Source of the DNA: CAYWXV01 sp964462535
Lineage (GTDB): Bacteria; Bacteroidota; Ignavibacteria; OLB7
Assembly (NCBI GenBank): GCA_964462535.1
Contig: CAYWXV010000015.1
Location: 1 to 64,000, forward strand
DNA: 64,000 nucleotides
Reading direction: 5' to 3'
Of this stretch, positions 38,618-46,044 are shown in pieces. The stretch's first letter is position 1. The number at the start of each line of letters is the position of its first letter. Under the pieces are notes generated by a model. The model was not told the DNA's origin and did no database searches. It saw only the letters and a list, made by a program, of their open reading frames with translations. Made by a program: the position numbers and the translations under genes.

Positions 38618-39871
38618 ATGCCACGCACGAAAGAACCGGTCCGTGAACCACTATCCCAACTCAAGAAGCTCGAAGTCGATTATGCCGACACGCCGATGGC
38701 GCCTAGGCTGACGATGTTGAAAATGATGAAGGAAAGCCAGAAAAGGCCAATTTCCGAGATCGCTGAGCACTTGGGGGTGTCACACCGAAACGCAATGAGA
38801 TGGTGGAGCACATACCGGCGTGAGGGATTGGACGCTCTGCTGCAGTATCGCCCCTCCGGTGGTCGTCGTCCACGCCGACTGGACGACGAGGCAATGGCTG
38901 CACTTCAAGAAAAGCTTGAAACTGAAGGAATTGGGACGGTTGACGAGGCCAGGGGCTGGTTGGAGGATCGTTTCGGTGTCCGATATAGTAGGTCTGGTGT
39001 CTGGTATCTCATGCGGAATTCGCTCGGTGCGACACCACGCGGATGGGTCACATTCCACGACGAAATGACCGATTCAACTCCGCGCTCCACCCCTCAGTCC
39101 ACCCTTCCGGCAGGCGCCATCCCTGAACATATTCTTCAATTTCTCAACGGATTGCCGGTTTCGGGAGGGAGGAAGGAGATGACGTTTGCTTTACGCGATT
39201 TGTTGACGGTTCTTCTTCCGGACGTGGATAGAGTGTCGATAGTCATCAATTTCGAGTGCAATCTAACCGCACCAGAGTCGTACGATCCCAGCCTCGCGAT
39301 TACCCAATTCGCTGAATCGACTCAAACGCAGGTGTCTACAAGCAGTGATTTCTCTCCAGAATCGCATCTGGCGCGATTGATTGAGGGATTTCGGCAAGAC
39401 GGCGTGCCGCTGGATCGATATCACACTCCCAGCGGTTTTGAGTACTACTTTCTGGGTAAAGCATACCTGGGAGCCATCTTCCTCTGGCGAAACAAGGAGA
39501 AAGAGCCGATTTCAGAGGTATCGATTGCTCTCGTGACTAGTATTGCCGGATTCCTAACCTATGCCCTGTCGGACATCATTGCGCGCGATAGGCTTGAGCG
39601 GCCCGTGGGAGCCGTTTTCAACAAAGCTCTGGCTCAAATGAAGAGGGAAGCACTACTCAGTTCACAAGAAGAGCGTGTGGCGGTCCTACAGCTGCTGGGT
39701 CATTCGTACCGTGAAATCGCTGACAGACTATACGTTACGGTAGACACCGTAAAGAAGCACTTTAAACAAATCTATCGAAAAACAAAGACCAAGAGCCAGA
39801 CGGAACTCTTCGCCAAGTATTTCACAACCCGAATCGCGATTTCACAGGATCATGAAGCAGACAACGACTGA
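38618..39871 (+). CDS. Regulator fusing an IS630-type transposase DNA-binding region to a sensor-LuxR body
   Basis: A 417-aa protein with an unusual architecture. Residues about 28-85 match the first HTH of IS630-family transposases (ISEIAEHLGVSHRNAMRWWS, then YRREGLDALL and RPSGGRRPR). Residues about 88-138 match the second winged HTH (DEARGWLEDRFGVRYSRSGV, then WYLMRNSLG). The DDE catalytic domain is absent. After a Ser/Thr/Pro linker (about 148-165) comes a GAF-like sensor (about 170-330; LLTVLLPDVDRVSIVI, YLGAIFLWRNKE) and a LuxR-type HTH (about 350-405; SYREIADRLYVTVDTVKKHF). AGAGAGG precedes the ATG at 38618. The domains are seen; GAF is a fold-level guess. Probably a dual-HTH regulator. 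Confidence 0.85.
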   Translation: MPRTKEPVREPLSQLKKLEVDYADTPMAPRLTMLKMMKESQKRPISEIAEHLGVSHRNAMRWWSTYRREGLDALLQYRPSGGRRPRRLDDEAMAALQEKLETEGIGTVDEARGWLEDRFGVRYSRSGVWYLMRNSLGATPRGWVTFHDEMTDSTPRSTPQSTLPAGAIPEHILQFLNGLPVSGGRKEMTFALRDLLTVLLPDVDRVSIVINFECNLTAPESYDPSLAITQFAESTQTQVSTSSDFSPESHLARLIEGFRQDGVPLDRYHTPSGFEYYFLGKAYLGAIFLWRNKEKEPISEVSIALVTSIAGFLTYALSDIIARDRLERPVGAVFNKALAQMKREALLSSQEERVAVLQLLGHSYREIADRLYVTVDTVKKHFKQIYRKTKTKSQTELFAKYFTTRIAISQDHEADND

Positions 39872-40221
39872 ATTTGCAGACGATACCTGCAATCGGTCAT
39901 TCCGCTGTACAATCGGCGTTTTAGTCGGGGCAATGAGACTTTCCACCCTCCAAAACCCACCCCATCTCCACCATTTGGCCGACAGATGTCCATCCAGCAG
40001 GGACCTAAGTTGACACTAGCTCAGAAAGGCTCTTCCCTCAGGAGCCGGATAAAAACTCCCCAAAAGTGTACTTGAGAACTGGCCTCTCAAGGTCGTACGT
40101 TTGTATCGTTGGTAAAGGGAAAGCCCAAGCGCCTCCCCCAACGACCAACTGCGATCTTTGAATGTCAGCGGCTCATGGCACTGAAAGGGTGATCCGGTCA
40201 CTTAACGGTAAATCCCCTGCT
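39872..40221 (+). other. Spacer between the fusion regulator and the small secreted protein gene
   Basis: This is 350 nt. It contains TCCACCC at 39942, runs of CCACC/CCACCCC at about 39955-39975, and two small inverted repeats: GGCTC/GAGCC at about 40028-40046 and CTTGAGA/TCTCAAG at about 40072-40092. No gene is supported. Confidence 0.4.
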
Positions 40222-40638
40222 ATGAAAACCCTGGCAACGTTCTTTGTAACTCTCCTACTCTTGGCCGGGAGCGCGTGGGCTCAGACCCAGACGCCAACTG
40301 GTTCGGCTGCCGTAGACAACTTCCCAGTACTAGCGAAGGCTGCTAGTAACAGTGGAAACGATATCATCGATGAACTCGTCGTGTGGGCATCAGATGATCA
40401 GCTTGGTCACGGCTACGAATTGAAGGCAGCGAAGCTCCAAAAGCCGTCTGACGTCTCGCTCGTCGATGCGTATATCGCAGCGGGGCGGGAGGCGGTAAGA
40501 CAAGGGATAGCGCGCGGCTACACGGCGATCGGCTCCACGGCGACGGTCTGGACAAGCGATCGCACCTACGTAATGCGCTTTCAGACGGGCAACGGCATCG
40601 TGCTCGTCAGCTTTGAAGGCGGCGGCGGGATTCAGTAG
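40222..40638 (+). CDS. Small secreted protein of unknown function
   Basis: A 138-aa protein with a clear signal peptide (MKTLATFFVTLLLLAGSAWA, cleavage after residue 20). The mature ~118 residues are helix- then strand-rich (VDAYIAAGREAVRQGIARGY, later TYVMRFQTGNGIVLVSFEG) and end in GGGGIQ. There is no T9SS tail, lipobox or Cys pair, so it is probably periplasmic or released. It is not recognised. It lies inside the regulator cluster and is the only non-regulatory gene there, which makes it a candidate target or signal, by context only. The ATG at 40222 is set by the signal peptide. A strong hairpin follows 20 nt after the stop. Confidence 0.72.
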   Translation: MKTLATFFVTLLLLAGSAWAQTQTPTGSAAVDNFPVLAKAASNSGNDIIDELVVWASDDQLGHGYELKAAKLQKPSDVSLVDAYIAAGREAVRQGIARGYTAIGSTATVWTSDRTYVMRFQTGNGIVLVSFEGGGGIQ

Positions 40639-40658
40639 GGAGAGAGAAAGTGCCCAAA

Positions 40659-40691
40659 CCGGGGCGGGCGAACGACGCTCGCCCGCCCTGG
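40659..40691 (+). terminator. Hairpin after the small secreted protein gene
   Basis: CCGGGGCGGGCGA (40659-40671) pairs with TCGCCCGCCCTGG (40679-40691) over a 7-nt loop, all 13 positions paired with one G-T. It begins 20 nt after the stop codon. No T-tract follows, so termination may be incomplete. Confidence 0.6.
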
Positions 40692-40982
40692 ATGCCCAAA
40701 TTGACAACCAAGCGTCTTGATTCGTCCAGAATCAACAGTCTTCTGAGGTCCAGACTTACTGGTCCGGTGGAGCCCGAAATCGATGAACGGTCCATTCACG
40801 ATATGCGGGACAGTGTCGGGGTCCATGCCTCACGTCCGGGGTGGAAAGGTCGCATCCCGTTCCTGAGTCCAGGCACGACTGGAAGAGCGAAGAGCGTGTC
40901 CAGATGCTCATTGCACAGCAAGTAAGACTGTTCCGACTGACTCAACATGCCCAAGTTGACGTCGGAACGCCTCAAAAGACAC

Positions 40983-41035
40983 GGGGTAACACAATCCTCC
41001 TGGCGCCCACCAGGATCGTGTTACCCCTTTTTTTT
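40983..41035 (+). terminator. Very strong intrinsic terminator without an assigned gene
   Basis: GGGGTAACAC (40983-40992) pairs with GTGTTACCCC (41018-41027), extended inward by ATCC and TGG pairs with a small bulge, and is followed by eight T (41028-41035). It is oriented for plus-strand transcription. The nearest plus-strand gene ends at 40638, so either a long 3-prime UTR or an unannotated short transcript ends here. Confidence 0.85.
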
Positions 41036-41293
41036 GTCCCACCCCCTTGGATAGCGTCGGAAACCATCCGTAGCATCGCAAATTTGACCGCCACGCTTGA
41101 CGGTCTTGACTTGCGGGTCGCGCGGCCGAATGTGCCACCGATGGTTTACAACGTCGAAATGAGTGTCGCTCGCATGTTTGGCCTCCGTCGACGGACCGGA
41201 CTGCGAACGAACGGTCGAACCGCAGCTCGGACATGGTGTGATCTCATCCTCGTTGCACGAGCAATTACCGACACTTGCCGTTTCGGCGATCAC
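41021..41293 (-). CDS. Possible small zinc-ribbon protein (doubtful)
   Basis: A 90-codon frame starting with GTG. Its N-terminus has a Cys cluster (CSC at 11-13 and CPSCG at 21-25) that could form a zinc ribbon; the rest is basic and unremarkable. Its last codons are read through the T-tract of the plus-strand terminator (ending DKKKG), which argues against a real gene. Kept only because of the Cys pattern. Confidence 0.2.
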   Translation of the reverse strand: MIAETASVGNCSCNEDEITPCPSCGSTVRSQSGPSTEAKHASDTHFDVVNHRWHIRPRDPQVKTVKRGGQICDATDGFRRYPRGWDKKKG

Positions 41294-41369
41294 CGCACCT
41301 CATCGTCGCGCTTCGCGGTGACGACCGCCAGCCGATGCCCAGCAACGGCCAAGCAAAGCCGCACGGCCT

Positions 41370-41389
41370 AACGACACACGTGTGTCGTT
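41370..41389. promoter_or_regulatory. Perfect 20-bp palindrome upstream of the second paralogous regulator
   Basis: AACGACACACGTGTGTCGTT reads identically on both strands. It lies 98 nt before the ATG at 41488. Its form (no loop, even symmetry) suits a dimeric repressor or activator site better than a terminator, but no second copy was seen in the window. Confidence 0.5.
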
Positions 41390-41487
41390 CGGACGGAAAT
41401 TAGGGGGACCCAAAAGGGGCCGTTGCATACCGGCATGGCCCGATGTACCTTCTCTGCCAGCAGCATCCTTGAAGATGACCAAATAGA

Positions 41488-42249
41488 ATGGCAGATACCA
41501 CCATAGGGTACATCACGCTTGCCGAAGCACTCGAGGCTCGTCCCAATTCACACGCCATATCCACCTCCGATAGATCATGGCTTGAGATACTAAATTCGCT
41601 GCCATTGTTCCCGTCGTCTTTCCACTTGGCTGCGCAAGCACTTGGCAACGCGGTCTTGGCCATGCTTCCCGGTGTCAGCGAAATTGTGTTTCACGCCGAC
41701 GCCGAGCATAGGGTGGGACCTAGTTCGCCGCAGGGGACTGGCCTCACGGCGCCACGTGGGCAACACCCCACACGACGCTACTCCGTACGACACAAGACCC
41801 AAACGGTCCAGGAATTGGTTACTGAGAGCGCCAACGCCACGTCAGTTTCCATTCCCATTCCCGACGATCATGGCGGGCAGTTGGCGGTCCTGGAGGTGCG
41901 TACGGAGACAGAATTCGCCACAGTGACTCTTCGCGTCCTGCCGTCGGTTGTCGCTCTGATCGGATTCGTGTTAACAGATTTGGAGGCCCGCTGCACGGTG
42001 TTTTGGAATCGATCAGTGATGAGCCTTAACGACTTAACTGCACACATAGTGCGAGACCTGCGACTCACCGCTCGCGACCACAGCGTCCTACAGTTGATCA
42101 TGAGTGGAGCGTCATACATCGAGGCCGCCGACGAACTCGCCCTCTCTGTCGAGACCGTTAAGAAGCATATGAAGAAAATCTACGACCGCACTCGGGCTGA
42201 TGGGCTCGCGGGTCTGTTCGCGAAATACGCCTCTCTTGGGAATGGTTAG
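41488..42249 (+). CDS. LuxR-type regulator with GAF-like sensor, paralogue 2
   Basis: A 253-aa protein. Residues about 30-180 form a GAF-like alpha/beta sensor (LEILNSLPLFPSSFHLAAQA, AMLPGVSEIVFHADAE, GQLAVLEVRTETE). Residues about 190-250 are a LuxR-type HTH (LTARDHSVLQLIMSGASYIE, then ALSVETVKKHMKKIYDRT and LFAKY). The HTH shares the VKKHxKxIY signature and the C-terminal LFAKY with the fusion protein at 38618, so the two are paralogues. It lacks the IS630 part. It ends 50 nt before paralogue 3. Ligand and targets are unknown. Confidence 0.8.
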   Translation: MADTTIGYITLAEALEARPNSHAISTSDRSWLEILNSLPLFPSSFHLAAQALGNAVLAMLPGVSEIVFHADAEHRVGPSSPQGTGLTAPRGQHPTRRYSVRHKTQTVQELVTESANATSVSIPIPDDHGGQLAVLEVRTETEFATVTLRVLPSVVALIGFVLTDLEARCTVFWNRSVMSLNDLTAHIVRDLRLTARDHSVLQLIMSGASYIEAADELALSVETVKKHMKKIYDRTRADGLAGLFAKYASLGNG

Positions 42250-42299
42250 TCGAGTGCGCTGGTTCATCTCAGTCCATCATTGTTGACTCCCTTCACGCC

Positions 42300-43130
42300 A
42301 TGAGTGTACGGCCGATTAGGTGGGAGAGGTTTTTCGACGCCCTCCCCGTGCTGTTTGAGTCCCCAATACAGTGGATTGGCCACTTCAAGACAGCACTGAC
42401 TGAATTGGTGCCAGATGTGGATAAAATTGTGGTTAGCGCGCTCACATCGCCGCTAATGATGTTGAAACGCGACGCTCCGACTGTCGCGTATTTGGTCCGA
42501 ACAGGAGGATACTCTGACCATTGTCTTAGAGTTGACTCCGGGCCCGTCTATGACGTTAGTGGCAACGATAATCCACTCCGAATTCTTCGGCATTGCGCGA
42601 GGCAATTGGACATCACTTTGTATCGTACGCCCATCGTGCTGGAGATGACGGAGGCGGGGAGATATCATGGTTCTATAGTTTTGTTTCAAAGGCGAGATTC
42701 TCCACCCATATCAACGGAATCGCTCGAGTTATTGGACGAGATGAAACCATTCTTGGCGTGGGCGCTCTGCGGTGCAGCGTTCCGAAAGGCCCGTCTAAGC
42801 CCGGGCTCTCACGTGCGGATGGCTCTCACCAGTCGCTTGCAAAACTTGTTGCGTCTAACTGACGTCGACGTCTCAGTCCTCGCCCTTCTCCTGTCAGGAT
42901 TCTCGTACAAAGCGACCGCTGAGAAATTGGAGATGACGATGGATGCCGTGAAGAAGCACATCAAGAAGATCTACAATCGTGCTGGAGTAAATAGTCTGTC
43001 CGAGCTCTGGACGCGCTACTATCCACGGCGCTGGGATGGGCTTGATGACGCGGATGGAATGGATGGTAGGGTGGCAGAAGTCCCAAATGGGGGTACACAA
43101 CGTCGGACTGGCGAACCCCACGCCCAGTGA
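42300..43130 (+). CDS. LuxR-type regulator with GAF-like sensor, paralogue 3
   Basis: A 276-aa protein with the same plan: GAF-like domain at about 10-165 (FKTALTELVPDVDKIVVSAL, GRYHGSIVLFQRRDSPPIS) and HTH at about 185-240 (LTDVDVSVLALLLSGFSYKA, then TMDAVKKHIKKIYNRAGVNS). LVPDVDKI matches LLPDVDRV of the 38618 protein at the same place in the sensor. A tail of about 30 residues (GLDDADGMDGRV and onward) is unique. It directly follows paralogue 2 by 50 nt, suggesting tandem duplication. Base composition looks somewhat more A+T-rich than that of the neighbouring housekeeping genes. Confidence 0.8.
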   Translation: MSVRPIRWERFFDALPVLFESPIQWIGHFKTALTELVPDVDKIVVSALTSPLMMLKRDAPTVAYLVRTGGYSDHCLRVDSGPVYDVSGNDNPLRILRHCARQLDITLYRTPIVLEMTEAGRYHGSIVLFQRRDSPPISTESLELLDEMKPFLAWALCGAAFRKARLSPGSHVRMALTSRLQNLLRLTDVDVSVLALLLSGFSYKATAEKLEMTMDAVKKHIKKIYNRAGVNSLSELWTRYYPRRWDGLDDADGMDGRVAEVPNGGTQRRTGEPHAQ

Positions 43131-43654
43131 TGTATGTTTGCGCACCGTCAATCGACGATCGTGTTGGATGTCACGACAGTACAAGAGCGAGCTGTCTTTG
43201 CGAACCGAAATCCGACACGCCGTCCTTGATGGCACATAGCAGAGATCAAGGCCGGGCCGCGGATAGCAATGCCAGGGTTCGCGGCTCGGCCAAGGTCACG
43301 TCTCCCTGGCCCTGACGGATTTGAAGATTGTGAGGTGTGTGGACGTCTCTGCCGGGGGATCGTCGCATCGTAAATTGCGAGCGAAGTCGAGTAATTGAAC
43401 CACCAGAGTCAAACAATTCAAGTTCGATCAGGCGGTAACGTGGTGCGGAGCGATGCCATTATTGTCGTTCACTCTGGCATCGCGGCAGCTTGGACAAGAA
43501 TGAAAACCCATCACAGCCCGCGTGAGACGTCGGTGCGTTGTCGTCTCATATCGTCGTAACGCGCGAAGTGTATTTGGCGTTCGCGTTGTGCGGATCGATT
43601 AACCCTTCAGCCTCCTTCCGTTCCCGCCTCGACGCACCGTGGCGGGACTGTTTC
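43131..43654. other. Spacer between the regulator cluster and the protease gene
   Basis: This is 524 nt between the convergent paralogue 3 and protease genes. One long-stem hairpin lies at 43250-43291. Nothing else is supported; short frames here show no protein-like features. Confidence 0.4.
43250..43291. terminator. GC-rich hairpin after the regulator cluster
   Basis: GGCCGGGCCGCG (43250-43261) pairs with CGCGGCTCGGCC (43280-43291) with one wobble over an 18-nt loop, 119 nt after the stop of paralogue 3. There is no T-tract on either side; it may act in both directions between the convergent genes. Confidence 0.45.
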
Positions 43655-44746
43655 CTACCCTTCTACCATTCGGGGCAATGCTCCGTACTGCTCAATCAAC
43701 ACGTTGTCGTGGTAATCCGCCTTCTCGGCCAGCTTCCTCAACATTGCCTCCCCATACTCTTCGGTGAAATACTCATCGTACATAATCAATGAGAGGACAA
43801 CGTCCTGACCGTGCACTCCAAATATCAGTCCATCAGGATGATCGTTCTCATGCAGGAGGTAGGCATATATCGCAGCAATGCCTGTCTTTGGGAGCCGACA
43901 GAGCGCAGCGTCTGCAACGATAAAGTTGTTCTGATTGTGGGTGAGTGTAATCGTTGCACTACCCTCGGAAAACTCCCACATGTTCGGGCCACGTGCGGCC
44001 AGGCGGGGGTTCTTTCCAAGCCGCTCCAGAATGTTTTCCAGCGTCGTGGCGATTGCACCCATCTGCGGCGCCGGGGTCGATTCCGCGGGGAGCGTCACTT
44101 CGGTCCCACACTCCGGACAGTAGCGGCCGTCGACGGTGGCGTGGGTAATGATACACCCGCAGGACGGGCACCGTGTCGCTACGGTACCTCGGTGTGGAGC
44201 GTAGTCATTCAGATCATCGATGAGAACTGAGACCGGGAGCGCGAACCCAAGGTTGTCACCGTCCCGGACGATCCAGGTGTTCACACCGACGATTTCCCCC
44301 TCGTAATTGAGAAGCGGTCCACCGCTGTTACCGGGATTGATGGCGGCGTCGATCTGAATGTAGTTCAGCCCGTTCCTGAGTCGCTCTGCCTTCGAGACAA
44401 TCCCTGCCGTCGCCGTGTAGCTCATCCCGTAAGGATGCCCGATGGCGACAACAGAGTCTCCATCATGTACCGAGCCGGGAGAGCCGAGCCGTGCAACGGG
44501 CATCTCAACGCCGGCCGGCGGCTCCAGGAAAGCCAGGTCCGTCCCCTTGTTGGTAAACCAGACACGCGCAAGTGTCGGCTGAAAGACCTTTCCTCCAATC
44601 GAAACCTCGGTCTCATCCCCCACTACATGGCAATTCGTGACGATCACACCGAATTCGCTTACGAAAAAACCCGATCCGCTCCCTTTTCGAGTCGAGATCT
44701 GTACGATGACCGGCTGGAATGCCGTGATGAGTTCCTGGAGTGTCAT
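43655..44746 (-). CDS. Trypsin-like (HtrA-type) serine protease with zinc ribbon and C-terminal YbjN/CesT-like domain
   Basis: A 363-aa protein. The protease domain (1-180) has the full triad: His40 in VTNCHVV, Asp70 in GTDLAFLE and Ser141 in NPGNSGGPL. There is no signal peptide, so it is cytoplasmic unless secreted otherwise. No PDZ follows. Instead there is a zinc ribbon with C193, C196, C210 and C213 (CPSCG and CPECG), then a domain (about 230-355) with LEKA-like features: NFIVADAALCRLP, AIYAYLLHENDHPDG, LRKLAEKADYHDNVLIEQYG. I compare that domain to YbjN/CesT chaperones by pattern only. The partner gene upstream carries a matching segment, so both probably work together. Confidence 0.85.
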   Translation of the reverse strand: MTLQELITAFQPVIVQISTRKGSGSGFFVSEFGVIVTNCHVVGDETEVSIGGKVFQPTLARVWFTNKGTDLAFLEPPAGVEMPVARLGSPGSVHDGDSVVAIGHPYGMSYTATAGIVSKAERLRNGLNYIQIDAAINPGNSGGPLLNYEGEIVGVNTWIVRDGDNLGFALPVSVLIDDLNDYAPHRGTVATRCPSCGCIITHATVDGRYCPECGTEVTLPAESTPAPQMGAIATTLENILERLGKNPRLAARGPNMWEFSEGSATITLTHNQNNFIVADAALCRLPKTGIAAIYAYLLHENDHPDGLIFGVHGQDVVLSLIMYDEYFTEEYGEAMLRKLAEKADYHDNVLIEQYGALPRMVEG

Positions 44747-44766
44747 TGAGCTCGTGATCCGTGGTG

Positions 44767-46044
44767 CTATTGCTCGCTGTATACTTTGATCTGCTCCTGC
44801 ATTTCCAAAACGAATGACGACGCGAATGCTAGAGGCGAATCAAACGCCAGTCGCTCCGTTCTGAATTGAAAACTCGCCAGTGGTCCGCTCGCCCCTTCCA
44901 AAGCTGCCTCAACCGCTGCCACGAAACGCCCTCCGTCAATTGTTCCGTTGTCGGGATCGACAAAAGCGTCGTTGATCCCCACCTCAACGAAGAACGACGG
45001 GTGAAGCACTTGAAGGAGCAACATCATCAGGTCGGACACTGGTGATGGGACGGAAGTCGTCGCCAACGGCTGCACCGCTGTGTACTCAAGACATGCAAGG
45101 GCTGGCGTGGGGTCCGTGAGGCCCTTCCAATGATTGTAGCCGTTAAGGGCGTCGTTGATGACACCGAGAACGCTGTTCGGTGTGCTCTGACCCGTTGTGG
45201 CGAACGTGGAGGTCACACGATAGAAATCGCGCGCCGAACGAGCCTCAACATCCGCAGAGAGCTCCTGGAATAGCGAGAGCATTTCCGAATTTCGTTCTGG
45301 GTAACTGCGGTCACCCTGGGCGAAATAGATACCCACAATCTTCCGAAGAATCGGAATAGTTCCCCCCTGCGGTGCGAGCAGGTACTCTATCCGGTGCGCT
45401 AGCGACAGCAGAATCCATGAGATCGCGCCAGACTGTTTCTCCGGATCGAACTGCGCAGCCCGTTCCAGGCTCTCCTGAATCCAGCGTGCGAAAAAGCCGG
45501 CGCGCATCGCCAATTCTGCCTCACCATATCGAACGATTCGCCCCCCGTCAATACTCTCGAGTGTCGAGAATTCCTCGATCAATGGATCGTCGTAGTAATC
45601 GGCGTTGAGTGCGATCTCCTTCAGGGCGTGGTACAGCTTGGCCGGCTGACCCCCGCCAACCGGCGCTTCGAATCGAATGGAAATGACGTTGTCGTCGGAG
45701 AGAGCGAAGCGACTGTAGTTGAGGGCGTAGTTCACCTCCAGAAGCTTCCGCATTACAGCAACGCTTGGCTTCGACATTCGCGCGAGCAACGCACGGGCCT
45801 CGATTCCTCCTTCATCGGCTTGCCCCTGAATTGTGCGTGAGCCCTGGTGAATCTGGAAGTGAAGGACGTTGCCCGACTCGTCACACTGCACGTTGTCAAC
45901 ATCGGGATCGCGCAGGTAGTCGAAGAACGTGCGCCAGGCCGGGATGTACTCGCCTGCAGCGAAATGAGATTCGGACTGCCGCCACGCCTCGAGTTGCTCG
46001 GGAGACTTCACCGAATCGGAATATCGACCGAAGAGGTGGTTCAT
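44767..46044 (-). CDS. Partner protein with YbjN/CesT-like domain
   Basis: A 425-aa protein of no firm family. The N-terminus (MNHLFGRYSDSVKSPEQLEA, then FAAGEYIPAWRTFFDYL) looks like a helical adaptor. Around residues 95-165 is an alpha/beta segment (MRKLLEVNYALNYSRFALSD, then LYHALKEIALNADYYDDPLI). The ALKEIALNADYYDDPLIEEF stretch aligns with LRKLAEKADYHDNVLIEQY in the protease gene 20 nt downstream. The C-terminal half is alpha-rich and unassigned. There is no signal peptide. The ATG at 46044 is chosen since a longer frame to 46098 adds a non-conserved leader. The two genes form a minus-strand operon. Confidence 0.75.
   Translation of the reverse strand: MNHLFGRYSDSVKSPEQLEAWRQSESHFAAGEYIPAWRTFFDYLRDPDVDNVQCDESGNVLHFQIHQGSRTIQGQADEGGIEARALLARMSKPSVAVMRKLLEVNYALNYSRFALSDDNVISIRFEAPVGGGQPAKLYHALKEIALNADYYDDPLIEEFSTLESIDGGRIVRYGEAELAMRAGFFARWIQESLERAAQFDPEKQSGAISWILLSLAHRIEYLLAPQGGTIPILRKIVGIYFAQGDRSYPERNSEMLSLFQELSADVEARSARDFYRVTSTFATTGQSTPNSVLGVINDALNGYNHWKGLTDPTPALACLEYTAVQPLATTSVPSPVSDLMMLLLQVLHPSFFVEVGINDAFVDPDNGTIDGGRFVAAVEAALEGASGPLASFQFRTERLAFDSPLAFASSFVLEMQEQIKVYSEQ

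Larger units (their letters stand above)
40639..41487 (+). other. Spacer with two strong hairpins and a 20-bp palindrome
   Basis: This is 849 nt between the secreted protein and the second paralogous regulator. It contains a hairpin at 40659-40691, a half site GGGGTGGA at 40838, a very strong intrinsic terminator at 40983-41035 with no clear gene in front of it, a weak 90-codon minus-strand frame (41021-41293) and a perfect 20-bp palindrome at 41370-41389. Two frames that start with MPKLT (40692 and 40947) are noted but not called as genes. A small RNA ending at the terminator is possible. Confidence 0.4.

Noticed and set aside
38618..39871. The gene as an intact IS630 insertion sequence
   Set aside because: There is no DDE catalytic domain, no terminal inverted repeats were seen, and the C-terminal half is clearly a sensor-LuxR regulator.
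40692..40980. Two frames that both begin MPKLT-x-x-RL (40692 and 40947), suggesting a duplicated gene start
   Set aside because: The shared part is only about nine codons, flanking DNA is unlike, and the second frame is very short. Kept only as a note.
40841..41371. A 176-codon plus-strand frame in the spacer before paralogue 2
   Set aside because: It reads straight through the strong terminator at 40983-41035 and has random-looking composition.
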